Shown: piece by piece, positions 1 to 7,627 of the stretch | Layout: each line of letters opens with the position of its first letter | How positions within the stretch are numbered: position 1 is the first letter of the stretch | Assembly: GCF_002884975.1 (NCBI RefSeq) | Contig: NZ_PJKB01000001.1 | Coordinates: 1,140,596 to 1,204,595, forward strand | Length of the DNA: 64,000 bases | Reading direction: 5' to 3' | Origin: Akkermansia muciniphila | Lineage (GTDB): Bacteria > Verrucomicrobiota > Verrucomicrobiia > Verrucomicrobiales > Akkermansiaceae | Program-made: the position numbers and the translations under genes | Notes under the pieces: model-generated | Seen by the model: only the letters and a program-made list of their open reading frames with translations | Told to the model about the DNA's origin: nothing | Database searches by the model: none

Positions 1-187
1 GTTTTACATTATTGCCTTTCTCCTTCTGGCGTGCGGCGTAGCGCATTCCATCATGCTCCACTCCATTCTTTACATGGAAGTGCTGTTCGTCCCCGCCATG
101 GCGTTTTTTATGGGGAAAGTTCTGATGTACCTGCACCTTCTTACCGGGGGCATGAGAAAGATGCCGGCGGAGGAGCCGGAACACTGA
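1..187 (+). CDS. C-terminal fragment of a small membrane protein (5' end outside window)
   Basis: An open frame runs in from the window edge (first full codon at base 2) and stops at TGA 185-187. It encodes about 61 residues with two hydrophobic segments and a polar tail ending EEPEH. Its end (VPAMAFFMGKVLMYLHLL) resembles the end of the next gene (ILVFMGKLLCYAHTLVEK), so the two are probably tandem paralogues of one GYF-domain membrane family. The N-terminal domain cannot be seen, so function is unknown. Confidence 0.6.
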   Translation, partial: FYIIAFLLLACGVAHSIMLHSILYMEVLFVPAMAFFMGKVLMYLHLLTGGMRKMPAEEPEH

Positions 188-226
188 CCGGACGCAAACG
201 TTTCCCTACTCTCTCCCCTCTAACTT

Positions 227-652
227 ATGGACCCGATACCCGCCAGAGCAACGCTCTACCATTACCGCACCAATGAAGAAACCGTCGGCCCCGTCAGCAA
301 GGAAGTGATCGACACGCTGGCGGCAGCCGGCAAGCTTCCGTTTTCCACCACCATGGTCAGAAAAGAAGGTTCCCAGAACTGGGTTCCCCTTTCCGCCATT
401 CTGCAGCGGCGGATCAAATTCAAGGCGCTCCAACCTTCAAAGAAGAAGCAGCCTTCCATCCGCATCCTGTTTTATGTAGCGGCAGCCTTCTTTTTCTGCT
501 TTGGCATCGTGATCTTTTTCCTGACGAACCATGCTGAGCTGGAAGTAATCATCCTGATTCCCTGCATCCTCGTTTTCATGGGCAAGCTTTTATGCTACGC
601 CCACACGCTTGTGGAAAAGTGCAGCATCACCGCTGCTCCCGACAGGGAATAA
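227..652 (+). CDS. GYF_2 (DUF4339) domain membrane protein
   Basis: This 141-residue protein has an N-terminal GYF_2-like module at about residues 8-55 (YHYRTNEETVGPVS, then a segment ending in NWVPL). Two transmembrane segments follow at about 83-105 and 108-128. GYF_2 domains are thought to mediate protein-protein contacts in the cytoplasm, and no enzymatic residues are visible. It lies 39 bp downstream of a probable paralogue. No Shine-Dalgarno sequence precedes the ATG. Function is unknown beyond the domain call. Confidence 0.75.
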   Translation: MDPIPARATLYHYRTNEETVGPVSKEVIDTLAAAGKLPFSTTMVRKEGSQNWVPLSAILQRRIKFKALQPSKKKQPSIRILFYVAAAFFFCFGIVIFFLTNHAELEVIILIPCILVFMGKLLCYAHTLVEKCSITAAPDRE

Positions 653-741
653 GAGCCGTCCGAAACATCCGTCACCGCGTTGCACCGGAGCCGAGGCGCC
701 GCTTCCTACAGTTGCCGACGGATAACTGTATGACTTGTAAT

Positions 742-777
742 AAAAAACCGCCGGAACCCCAACGGCCCCGGCGGTTT
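742..777 (-). terminator. Rho-independent terminator of fabD
   Basis: A perfect 10-bp stem (745-754 with 768-777) is followed on the minus strand by a run of U from the A-run at 742-747. It sits 22 bp past the fabD stop codon. Confidence 0.85.
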
Positions 778-798
778 GAAAATTACTGTCCTGGAGAA

Positions 799-1725
799 TT
801 ATTTGTTCAATTCCGCAACGGCCGCTTCCAGGCTGGGCACGTCTTCAATGGAGATGACGGTAGCGTCCTTGCAGATGCGGCCCATCATGCCGGCCAGCGT
901 TTTGCCCGGCCCCAGTTCAATGAACAGGCGGTGCCCCTGGTCCACCAGCTTCTGCATGGAGGCCGTCCAGCGCACGGAACCGCACACCTGGTGTTCCAGC
1001 ACGTTGCGGATGTCGTCCGGACCTTCCACCACGCGGGCTTCATAGTTGCAGTAAACAGGCATGGCGGGCGTGCCGAAGGAGACATTTTTGAGCTCCTCCG
1101 CCAGTTTCACCATGGCGCTGTGCATCAGGCGGGAGTGGTAGGCGCCCGCCACGTTGAGCTTCTTGGCGATCTTGCACCCGGCGGCCTTGGCTCCGGCAAT
1201 GGCCTTGTCCACGCCTTCCTCCGTGCCAGAAACGACCGTCTGGCCCGGGCAGTTGAAGTTGGCTACGTCCACGTCGCATTCCTGGGCAAGCTTGATGACG
1301 TTTTCATCCGTCCCGCCGATCATGGCGGCCATGGTGCCCTTCGTGGCGTTGCAGGCCTCCTCCATGAAAGCGCCGCGCTTCTGGACCAGGCGCAGCCCCT
1401 CTTCAAAGGAATAGGTTCCGGCGGCGGCGTGGGCCGTGAATTCACCCAGGGAAAGACCGGCGGCGGCCACGGGGTTCAGGGAAGGCACCAGTTCCTTCAG
1501 GACGGCCAGGCAGGCCAGGCCATGCACGTAGAGAGCGGGCTGGCAATTGCAGGTGCGCGTCAGTTCTTCACCGGGGCCTTCAAACATGATGGAGGAGAGG
1601 GATTCCCCCAGCGCCTTGTCCGCCTGCTCAATCAGGGCCCTGGCGGCAGGATACTGGTCATACAAATCTTTACCCATGCCCACTTTCTGGGCACCTTGTC
1701 CGGAAAACAATAGTACTGCGTCCAT
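799..1725 (-). CDS. fabD: Malonyl-CoA:ACP S-malonyltransferase
   Basis: FabD transfers the malonyl group from malonyl-CoA to acyl carrier protein, supplying the extender unit for type II fatty acid synthesis in the cytoplasm. The 308-residue protein has the family length. It shows the N-terminal LFSGQGAQ motif, the nucleophile elbow GLSLGEF with Ser92, and the GAYHSRLMH segment that supplies the catalytic histidine. The elbow reads GLSLG where most family members have GHSLG. I chose the ATG at 1725 because MDAVLLFSGQG matches family N-termini and lies just downstream of a near-consensus promoter. A longer frame reading upstream would include that promoter. The gene appears monocistronic. Confidence 0.96.
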   Translation of the reverse strand: MDAVLLFSGQGAQKVGMGKDLYDQYPAARALIEQADKALGESLSSIMFEGPGEELTRTCNCQPALYVHGLACLAVLKELVPSLNPVAAAGLSLGEFTAHAAAGTYSFEEGLRLVQKRGAFMEEACNATKGTMAAMIGGTDENVIKLAQECDVDVANFNCPGQTVVSGTEEGVDKAIAGAKAAGCKIAKKLNVAGAYHSRLMHSAMVKLAEELKNVSFGTPAMPVYCNYEARVVEGPDDIRNVLEHQVCGSVRWTASMQKLVDQGHRLFIELGPGKTLAGMMGRICKDATVISIEDVPSLEAAVAELNK

Positions 1726-1738
1726 AGTTAAGGACTCA

Positions 1739-1767
1739 ATTATACCGTTCCAGGGAGAAAGAAGCAA
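1739..1767 (-). promoter_or_regulatory. sigma70-type promoter of fabD
   Basis: On the minus strand there is a -35 box TTGCTT (1762-1767), a 17-nt spacer and a perfect -10 box TATAAT (1739-1744). The fabD ATG starts 13 nt past the -10, so the predicted leader is only about 6 nt. Confidence 0.8.
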
Positions 1768-1817
1768 GAGCGATCTTGATACCTTAATTCCGGCTTAAAT
1801 GCCTTACGACCAATACG

Positions 1818-1857
1818 AAAAAAATCCGCCCCGGTCTCAGCAGGAGGCCGGGGCGGA
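1818..1857 (-). terminator. Terminator of the rpoA-rplQ transcript
   Basis: A 10-bp GC-rich stem (1825-1834 with 1848-1857) is followed on the minus strand by U residues encoded by the A-run at 1818-1824. It lies 31 bp after the rplQ stop. Confidence 0.85.
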
Positions 1858-1888
1858 GGGTTAAACCGGATGGGTCAGGAGAACGGCC

Positions 1889-2299
1889 TTAGGCCGTAGC
1901 TTCCGTGGTAGCGGGAGCTTCTTCCTTTTCAGCCGTTTCACGGGGCAGATCAATGATTTCGATCATGGCCACGAGAGCGGAGTCCGTAAGGCGCTGGCCC
2001 AGCTTGATGATGCGGGTATAACCGCCCTTGCGTTCCGCACAGAGGGGAGCGATTTCATCAAACAGGCGCTTGACGGCGGTCGTGTTATGAATGGTGGCGG
2101 TAGCCAGGCGGCGGGAATGCACGTCACCGCGCTTGGCAAGCGTGATCAGCTTTTCCACGTAGGGACGGAGAGCCTTGGCCTTCGCCAGGGTGGTGGTGAT
2201 GCGTCCGTTGAGGATAAGGCTGCATGCCTGGTTGGCGAGCAGAGCCCTGCGGTGAGAAGCGTTACGCTGAAGCTTGGAGGTTTTTACACCGTGTCTCAT
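1889..2299 (-). CDS. rplQ: 50S ribosomal protein L17
   Basis: L17 is a structural protein of the large ribosomal subunit near the exit tunnel. The 136-residue protein starts MRHGVKTSKLQRNASHRRAL and contains RKGGYTRIIKLGQR, both characteristic of L17. It has a short Ala/Glu/Thr-rich tail. It follows rpoA by 36 bp, as in most bacteria, and ends at a strong terminator, so it is the last gene of that transcript. Confidence 0.97.
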   Translation of the reverse strand: MRHGVKTSKLQRNASHRRALLANQACSLILNGRITTTLAKAKALRPYVEKLITLAKRGDVHSRRLATATIHNTTAVKRLFDEIAPLCAERKGGYTRIIKLGQRLTDSALVAMIEIIDLPRETAEKEEAPATTEATA

Positions 2300-2335
2300 G
2301 ATGATATTTTTCTATGTGTGTTGGTTTTGTGAGAT

Positions 2336-3460
2336 TTAGTCGTCGTCGTCTTCGATGTTGGCGGCAATCAGGTCTGCCAGGCCCACGGGGCTTTCCTCTT
2401 CCAGACCCAGGCGCGGCTTGGCCTGCGGCACGGGGCCGGTAAGCAGGGAGGGATCCACCTGGACGCCCAGGGAAAGACCCAGTTCCAGCAGCTTGTCCTT
2501 GATTTCGTTGAGGGATTTTTTGCCGAAGTTGCGGTACTTGAGCATTTCGCTCTCGCTCTTCATGGCAAGCTGGCCAACGGTGGTGATGTTGGCGTTGTTG
2601 AGGCAGTTGGCGGCGCGCACGGAAAGCTCGATTTCGTTGACGCTCATGTTGAGCAGCTTGCGCAGGCGGGCCGTTTCCTCGTCCTGGACGGCGGAAGGCG
2701 CTTCTTCAAAGTTGACCTGCTTGTCGTCATAGTTGACGAACACGTCCAGGTGGTGGCGCAGAATGGCGGAGGCCTGGAGCATGGCGTCTGCCGGGGCAAT
2801 GCGGCCGTCCGTCCAGACTTCAAGCGTCAGCTTGTCATAGTCCGTCATCTGGCCCACACGGGTATTCTGCACGGAATACTTCACACGGGTGACCGGGGAG
2901 AAAATGGAGTCGATCGGGATCACGCCGATGGGCATGTCCGGCACCTTGTTCTCGTCGCCGGTGGAGAAGCCGCGGCCGACGCGCACCTGGAATTCGCATT
3001 CAAACAGGGTGTCCTGGTCCAGGGTGCAGATGATCTGATCGGGGTTGACCACCTGGTAGGTGGTGTCGTCGGCAATGTCGGCGGCGGTTACGACGCCCTG
3101 CTTGTGCACGCGCAGGGAGAGCAGGCGCGGTTCCTTGCCGTTGTGCTTGAACTTGACTTTTTTCAGGTTCAGCACGATTTCCGTCACGTCTTCCACCACA
3201 CCGGGCAGGGAGGAGAATTCATGCTGTGCGCCGGCGATGCGGACGGAGGTGATGGCGGCGCCTTCAAGAGAGCCCAGAAGAACGCGGCGCAGGGAGTTGC
3301 CCAGCGTGTGGCCGTAACCGTTTTCAAACGGTTCCGCGACGAAGGTCAGATGATTCGCATCATTCGGGTCTTCAATTTTTTCCAGACGGCTGGGGACTTC
3401 AAAGCGGGCCAGCGTGGTCACGGCCGTTTCTTCTGCAGTAGTGGTTTCGTTTTCCGACAT
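2336..3460 (-). CDS. rpoA: DNA-directed RNA polymerase alpha subunit
   Basis: RpoA dimerises to nucleate RNA polymerase assembly. Its C-terminal domain contacts UP elements and activators. The 374-residue protein has the N-terminal assembly domain with TLGNSLRRVLL at 52-62 and an alpha-CTD at about 270-335 (ANCLNNANITTVGQL). An acidic IEDDDD tail ends the protein. It carries roughly 20 extra Thr/Glu-rich residues at the N-terminus compared with the E. coli protein. It is cotranscribed with rplQ. Unusually for an alpha operon, rpsM, rpsK and rpsD are not upstream; instead a divergent LOG-family gene follows a 180-bp intergenic region. Confidence 0.97.
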   Translation of the reverse strand: MSENETTTAEETAVTTLARFEVPSRLEKIEDPNDANHLTFVAEPFENGYGHTLGNSLRRVLLGSLEGAAITSVRIAGAQHEFSSLPGVVEDVTEIVLNLKKVKFKHNGKEPRLLSLRVHKQGVVTAADIADDTTYQVVNPDQIICTLDQDTLFECEFQVRVGRGFSTGDENKVPDMPIGVIPIDSIFSPVTRVKYSVQNTRVGQMTDYDKLTLEVWTDGRIAPADAMLQASAILRHHLDVFVNYDDKQVNFEEAPSAVQDEETARLRKLLNMSVNEIELSVRAANCLNNANITTVGQLAMKSESEMLKYRNFGKKSLNEIKDKLLELGLSLGVQVDPSLLTGPVPQAKPRLGLEEESPVGLADLIAANIEDDDD

Positions 3461-3486
3461 AATCGTATGTAATGTACCGGGTTTCC

Positions 3487-3556
3487 CCCCAGCACGGGCA
3501 CGGCGGACAACCCGCCTGAAGGACCTACGGCATGTTTTGGAAACGCCCGTGCGGGG
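3487..3556 (-). promoter_or_regulatory. Structured 5' leader of rpoA-rplQ mRNA
   Basis: A long-range stem (3492-3499 with 3545-3552, eight perfect pairs, extended by CCCC 3487-3490 with GGGG 3553-3556 across a one-base bulge) encloses an inner hairpin (3502-3506 with 3512-3516). The predicted transcription start falls at about 3553, so the structure would begin at the 5' end of the mRNA. It has no U-tract and so is not a simple terminator. Confidence 0.5.
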
Positions 3557-3559
3557 AGC

Positions 3560-3587
3560 AATTTAACGATCTGTTTTCAACAATCAA
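3560..3587 (-). promoter_or_regulatory. Candidate promoter of rpoA
   Basis: On the minus strand TTGATT (3582-3587), a 16-nt spacer and TAAATT (3560-3565). It would give a leader of about 93 nt containing the hairpin described above. Confidence 0.5.
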
Positions 3588-3670
3588 CTCTTTTCATGTC
3601 CTCTCGCAAATTTTCTGTGACTTAACGTGCGTCATCTGGCATAGTGGGCGCAAACCTATATAACAATTGC

Positions 3671-4795
3671 ATGAAGCATCCTGATTTTTTGGACAATAGG
3701 GATTTCACGGGGGAAGACCAGCGGCGCCCGTCCACCATGTCCATGGACACCAGCTACCAGGCTCTGGAAGGAATCGTCAAAAAGCTCTCCGAGATAGCCT
3801 CCACCCGGCACGATCCCCGCTACCTCCAGGAGTATATCAAGACGGGCATCAACATGGCGCAGTCCGCCGCTTCCGATCATGATTTCACCGTCCTGATACG
3901 CTCCGGACGGGAGATGTACCGCGCCAACTGCGTTTTTGCGCCGTACCGCCACATCCGCAAGATTTCCGTTTTCGGCTCCGCGCGCATCAAAGAAGACGAA
4001 CCCGCCTATGAGACGGCGCGGGATTTTGCCAGGGAGGCCAGCGACCAGGGCTACCTGGTCATTACGGGGGGCGGCCCCGGCATCATGCAGGCGGCCAATG
4101 AAGGCGCCGGGGAGGACCGCTCCTTCGGCCTGAACATCACCCTGCCGTATGAGCAAACCTCCAACCACGTGGTAGCCAACAGCGACAAGCTGATTAATTT
4201 TTACTATTTCTTTGTCAGAAAGCTGAATTTCGTGGCGGAAAGCGACGCCATGGTGGCGCTCCCCGGCGGCTTCGGCACCATGGACGAGGTGTTTGAAACC
4301 CTGACCCTGATCCAGACGGGGAAGGCCACCATTTACCCCGTGGTGCTGCTGGACTCCCCCGGCAAGACCTTCTGGCTGAACTGGCTGGCCTTCATCCGCG
4401 TGGAGCTGGTGGACTCCGGCCTGATTTCCGAGGATGACCTGCACCTGATCCACGTCACCAAGAATCCGGCGGAGGCCATGGAGCACATTGACCGGTTTTA
4501 CCGCATTTTCCACTCCTACCGTTTTATCAAGGATACCATCGTCATCCGCCTGAACACGCACCTGCCCGCCCAGTGGGTGGAGCATCTGGAACGAGATTTC
4601 TCAGACCTGATCCTGCCCGGAGGAAAGATGGTGCAGACCGGAGCGCTGCCCGACGAAGCGGACGAGCCCCATCTGAACCGCCTGCCCCGCCTTGTCTTCC
4701 CCATCAAGCGCGGCAATTACGGCAGGCTGAGGCTGCTGATCGACCGTATCAACCAGACGCCCAGCAGGACTTATTCCCACCCGTCCCATGTCTGA
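3671..4795 (+). CDS. LOG family (TIGR00730-type) Rossmann-fold protein
   Basis: LOG-family proteins include phosphoribohydrolases that release free bases from cytokinin nucleotides or related nucleoside monophosphates. The signature motifs are both present: GGGPGIMQAANEGA and PGGFGTMDEVFE. The protein is about 374 residues, much longer than the roughly 190-residue minimal LOG enzymes, with extra N- and C-terminal regions. This matches the larger subgroup often labelled TIGR00730. I took the start at 3671 because a TATATA-like -10 lies just upstream; 3644 (in frame) and 3737 are alternatives. The end overlaps the prepilin peptidase gene by 8 bp, suggesting translational coupling. Substrate unknown. 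Confidence 0.8.
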   Translation: MKHPDFLDNRDFTGEDQRRPSTMSMDTSYQALEGIVKKLSEIASTRHDPRYLQEYIKTGINMAQSAASDHDFTVLIRSGREMYRANCVFAPYRHIRKISVFGSARIKEDEPAYETARDFAREASDQGYLVITGGGPGIMQAANEGAGEDRSFGLNITLPYEQTSNHVVANSDKLINFYYFFVRKLNFVAESDAMVALPGGFGTMDEVFETLTLIQTGKATIYPVVLLDSPGKTFWLNWLAFIRVELVDSGLISEDDLHLIHVTKNPAEAMEHIDRFYRIFHSYRFIKDTIVIRLNTHLPAQWVEHLERDFSDLILPGGKMVQTGALPDEADEPHLNRLPRLVFPIKRGNYGRLRLLIDRINQTPSRTYSHPSHV

Positions 4796-5903
4796 CGCCC
4801 TTCCCGCGTGGCTGCTTCCCTTGGTCTTCGGCCTGATGGGGGCGTGCATAGGCTCCTTCCTGAACGTGGTCATTTACCGGACGCCCCTGGGCATCTCCGT
4901 GAATGATCCGGCGCGTTCCTTCTGCCCGGAATGCGGGGAGCCCATCCCCTGGTACCTGAACATCCCGGTGTTGAGCTGGCTGGTTCTCAGGGGAAAATCC
5001 GCCTGCTGCGGAACCTCCATCAGCTTCCGCTACTGCCTGGTGGAGCTGCTCACGGCCCTGCTCTTCGCCGCCATGGGGTGGAAGTACGCGGACGCCTCCG
5101 CGGGGGCCGCCGTCCTGCTCTGCGTATGGAGCGCCATGGCCATCGTCATCATCTTCATTGACGCGGAACACCTGATCGTCTTCCGTACCCAGACCCTCAT
5201 CGGCGCCGCGGCCGGGGTGGGGGCCTGCTCCCTTTACCCTTTTCTCCTGCCGGATAATGATGTCATGACCTGGACGGACGCCTTCACGGCGGCGGTGCTG
5301 GGCGGCGCCGCCGGGTATGCCGCCATCAGGCTGGTGATTGAACTGGGCAAGCTCCTGTTCGGAACCTGGAAGCAGCATTTTGACGCTCCGGCCCCGTGGA
5401 GCCTGAAGGAGCCGGAATCAGAGCAGGAGGAATTGCAGCTCATCATTGACGGACAGCCTCATGACTGGTCCATGCTTTTCCACCGCGCCTCGGATAAGGC
5501 CGTCATTTCCGGAGGCTCCGTCACCATTGACGGGAAAGCTCTTCCGCCCGGCGCCGTCACCCTGCGCCAGGACAGGATAGAGCTGGAGAACGGTGACGTT
5601 TTCCAGTTGGAAGACCTGGAAAGCGTGGAGGGAAGCCTGACGGATATCCATGCGCAACGGGAAGCCATGGGGTCCGGAGACGCGTGGATCCTGATGATGG
5701 CCGGATGCGTAGGCGGCTGGCAGGGCGCCGTATTCTGCCTTTTCATCGGCTCCCTGCTGGGGATTGTGCAGGCGGTCATTTCACGCATGGGCTTTGGCCG
5801 GAACCTCCCCTTCGGCCCCGCCCTGCTCAGCGCCGCCTTCATCTGGCTGCTTGGGGGTGACCGGTGGTGGCTGGCCTATATCCGCTTCATTTCCGGAGAA
5901 TAA
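4788..5903 (+). CDS. Prepilin peptidase (A24 family) with inserted cytoplasmic domain
   Basis: This inner-membrane aspartic peptidase would cleave and N-methylate type IV prepilin-like signal sequences. Visible family marks are an N-terminal GACIGSFLNVVIYR, the cysteine pairs C46/C49 and C73/C74 of the zinc-binding loop, the first catalytic Asp at D125 (FIDAEHLIV) and the GxGD motif at 294-298 (MGSGD, catalytic D298). Unusually, about 100 mostly hydrophilic residues (about 190-290) lie between the two catalytic aspartates, with a small beta-rich segment around 240-275. The protein is 371 residues against about 250-290 for typical members. The start overlaps the LOG-family gene. No pilin gene is adjacent. 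Confidence 0.88.
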   Translation: MSDALPAWLLPLVFGLMGACIGSFLNVVIYRTPLGISVNDPARSFCPECGEPIPWYLNIPVLSWLVLRGKSACCGTSISFRYCLVELLTALLFAAMGWKYADASAGAAVLLCVWSAMAIVIIFIDAEHLIVFRTQTLIGAAAGVGACSLYPFLLPDNDVMTWTDAFTAAVLGGAAGYAAIRLVIELGKLLFGTWKQHFDAPAPWSLKEPESEQEELQLIIDGQPHDWSMLFHRASDKAVISGGSVTIDGKALPPGAVTLRQDRIELENGDVFQLEDLESVEGSLTDIHAQREAMGSGDAWILMMAGCVGGWQGAVFCLFIGSLLGIVQAVISRMGFGRNLPFGPALLSAAFIWLLGGDRWWLAYIRFISGE

Positions 5904-5927
5904 TTTTTCCCGCATGACACGGCTGGA

Positions 5928-5959
5928 ACCGCAACCTTCCGGGGTTGCGGTATTTTTTT
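5928..5959 (+). terminator. Terminator after the prepilin peptidase gene
   Basis: A 9-bp stem (5928-5936 with 5943-5951) is followed by a T-rich run (TATTTTTTTA), 25 bp after the stop codon. The remaining 226 bp before the EF-hand gene hold no convincing gene. Confidence 0.85.
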
Positions 5960-6185
5960 ATCAATCCCCTTCACTTTCAGCCGTTTTTCCCAGCCGGCGC
6001 CCAAGCCGGAATGGCGGCAACGCCGCAGCCTGTTCCGGCGTCCCTGCCGGGGGCGCACACGTTTTTATTTTGCAACCAGGACGGAAACCGGGTGTTCATC
6101 CTAGCAAAGGGAGGCGCCTCCGCCGTTCAAACCGCCGCAGGGCAGCGCTCCTTTCCGAAACGCATTAACCTCACCACTCAAAGAT

Positions 6186-7346
6186 ATGACCAAGCAAATG
6201 ATTATCGCCGCGGCTTTTGCCGCATGCTCCGCGTTCGCCCAGGACGCACCGCCCCCCCCGGCCCCGGATGCTCCTTCCGACGCTCCGGAAATGCAGCCGC
6301 CCCCTGAAAGAAGGGGAGGCCCCCGCAACCGGGCAGGAGGCCCGAACCGCCAGGGCCCCCGTCCGCAACAGGCCGAGCTCCGGCTGAAGAGGATTGATCC
6401 CGGCATCATGATCATCGGTGAAGAACTGGTGATGGCCAAGTACGATACCGACAAGGACGGCAAGCTTTCCGACGAGGAAATAGCCGTTCTGCAGGAGGAC
6501 GTCAAGAAAGCCCAGGAAGCGAAGAAAGCCGCCATCCTGAAGAAGTTTGACAAGGACGGAGACGGCAAACTTTCCAAGGAGGAACGGAAGGCCATGCAGG
6601 ACGAATGGCTCAAGGACCATCCGGAAGCCGCCAAGCGCATGGAGGAAATGAAGGCCCGCCAGGAAGCCCGCAAGGCAGAAATGCTGAAGAAATATGACAA
6701 GGACGGAGACGGCAAGCTTTCCGACGAGGAAAAGAAAGCCATGCGTGACGACTGGGCCAAGGACCATCCGGAAGCCGCCAAGCGCATGGAGGAGATGAAG
6801 GCCCGCCAGGAAGCCCACGCCGCCAGAATGGTCAAGGAGTTTGACAAGGATGGCGACGGCAAGCTTTCCCCGGAAGAGCTTCAGGCCATTCCGCCCCATC
6901 ACGGACAACCCGGTCCGCACCATGCGGCCCCCCGTGGCCCCAAGGGACCGGGAGCGCCCGGTATGGACGGTCCGCGCCGTCCCGGAGGCCCCAGGGCTGA
7001 AGGCCCCCGCGCCCCCAGAGGACCGGAAGGCCGCAGAGGTGGTGAAGGACGCCGTGGAGACGGAGACCGCGGCCCCCGCGGCAACCGTCCGGACGGTCCC
7101 CGTCCCCAGCTGGACCCCAACCGCGCCCCGATCATGGCCGCCGGCTGGATCCTGATTGAAGAGAAGTATGACGCCGACAAGGACGGCAAGCTGAATGAAG
7201 CAGAAATGGCACAGCTTAATGCGGACGCCTCCAAGGCTCTGGAAGCGCGCCGCGCCGCCCGCAGGGAAGCCAGGAAGGCAGCCCGCGGCAATAACGACAT
7301 GCCTCCCCCTCCCGCCCCGGTGCAGGAAGACGGGGATGATGAATAA
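6186..7346 (+). CDS. Secreted protein with five EF-hand calcium-binding loops
   Basis: A signal peptide (about residues 1-18, ending SAFA) directs export. Five canonical EF-hand loops with DxDxDG spacing occur at about 87-98, 122-133, 171-182, 220-231 and 329-340. The second to fourth lie in a near-identical 49-residue repeat with an alanine/lysine/glutamate-rich helix between loops. Residues 235-320 form a low-complexity Gly/Pro/Arg-rich linker. The protein is expected to bind Ca2+ outside the inner membrane. No catalytic domain is visible, and it resembles the EF-hand proteins common in Planctomycetes and Verrucomicrobia. It has its own terminator and appears monocistronic. The precise role is unknown. 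Confidence 0.85.
   Translation: MTKQMIIAAAFAACSAFAQDAPPPPAPDAPSDAPEMQPPPERRGGPRNRAGGPNRQGPRPQQAELRLKRIDPGIMIIGEELVMAKYDTDKDGKLSDEEIAVLQEDVKKAQEAKKAAILKKFDKDGDGKLSKEERKAMQDEWLKDHPEAAKRMEEMKARQEARKAEMLKKYDKDGDGKLSDEEKKAMRDDWAKDHPEAAKRMEEMKARQEAHAARMVKEFDKDGDGKLSPEELQAIPPHHGQPGPHHAAPRGPKGPGAPGMDGPRRPGGPRAEGPRAPRGPEGRRGGEGRRGDGDRGPRGNRPDGPRPQLDPNRAPIMAAGWILIEEKYDADKDGKLNEAEMAQLNADASKALEARRAARREARKAARGNNDMPPPPAPVQEDGDDE
6546..6866 (+). repeat. 147-bp in-frame tandem duplication within the EF-hand gene
   Basis: The EF-loop codons recur at 6546, 6693 and 6840, exactly 147 bp (49 codons) apart. The first two units are nearly identical over their whole length (shared KDHPEAAKRMEEMKARQEA). The third is truncated after the EF loop. 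This indicates recent unequal recombination or slippage. Confidence 0.85.
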
Positions 7347-7385
7347 GTTCACCCGCAGCAACGCATAGCAGAAACAGAGAGACGG

Positions 7386-7418
7386 CCCCGTCTGCCTTAC
7401 GGCAGGCGGGGTTTTTCC
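7386..7418 (+). terminator. Terminator after the EF-hand gene
   Basis: An 11-bp stem with one G-U pair (7386-7396 with 7401-7411) precedes TTTTT at 7412-7416, 39 bp past the stop. Confidence 0.85.
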
Positions 7419-7447
7419 TTATTCCGGAACAAGGAAAGACAGGGTTT

Positions 7448-7545
7448 TCACGGCAAGCCTGCGGATGCCGTGATACGGCTGGCAGCACGAAACACGGGAG
7501 AAGGCGTGCCCTTCTCCGTATTCACAGGGGCATTTCTCCCCTGTG
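7448..7545. other. Cluster of three extra stem-loops in a convergent intergenic region
   Basis: Three further inverted repeats lie between the two gene terminators: 7448-7455 with 7466-7473 (8 bp perfect), 7497-7504 with 7510-7517 (8 bp) and 7523-7530 with 7538-7545 (8 bp perfect). No open frame is convincing here. They might be a small RNA, mRNA 3'-end protection or REP-like elements. Confidence 0.45.
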
Positions 7546-7572
7546 CCTCCTGCCGTCTTCTTCCAAGAAACG

Positions 7573-7603
7573 GACCGGGGGAGGCATGACGCCTCCCCCG
7601 GTC
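7573..7603 (-). terminator. Terminator-like hairpin after secDF
   Basis: A perfect 13-bp stem (7573-7585 with 7591-7603) lies 24 bp beyond the secDF stop. The minus-strand sequence after it is only moderately U-rich. Confidence 0.65.
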
Positions 7604-7627
7604 AACAAATCAATTTCCCTCCAGGGG

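Noticed and set aside
592-1713. 373-codon open frame on the plus strand
   Set aside because: Antisense to fabD across its whole length and crossing the fabD terminator.
5945-6307. 120-codon frame before the EF-hand gene
   Set aside because: It starts inside the terminator after the prepilin peptidase gene and overlaps the signal-peptide codons of the EF-hand gene in another frame.
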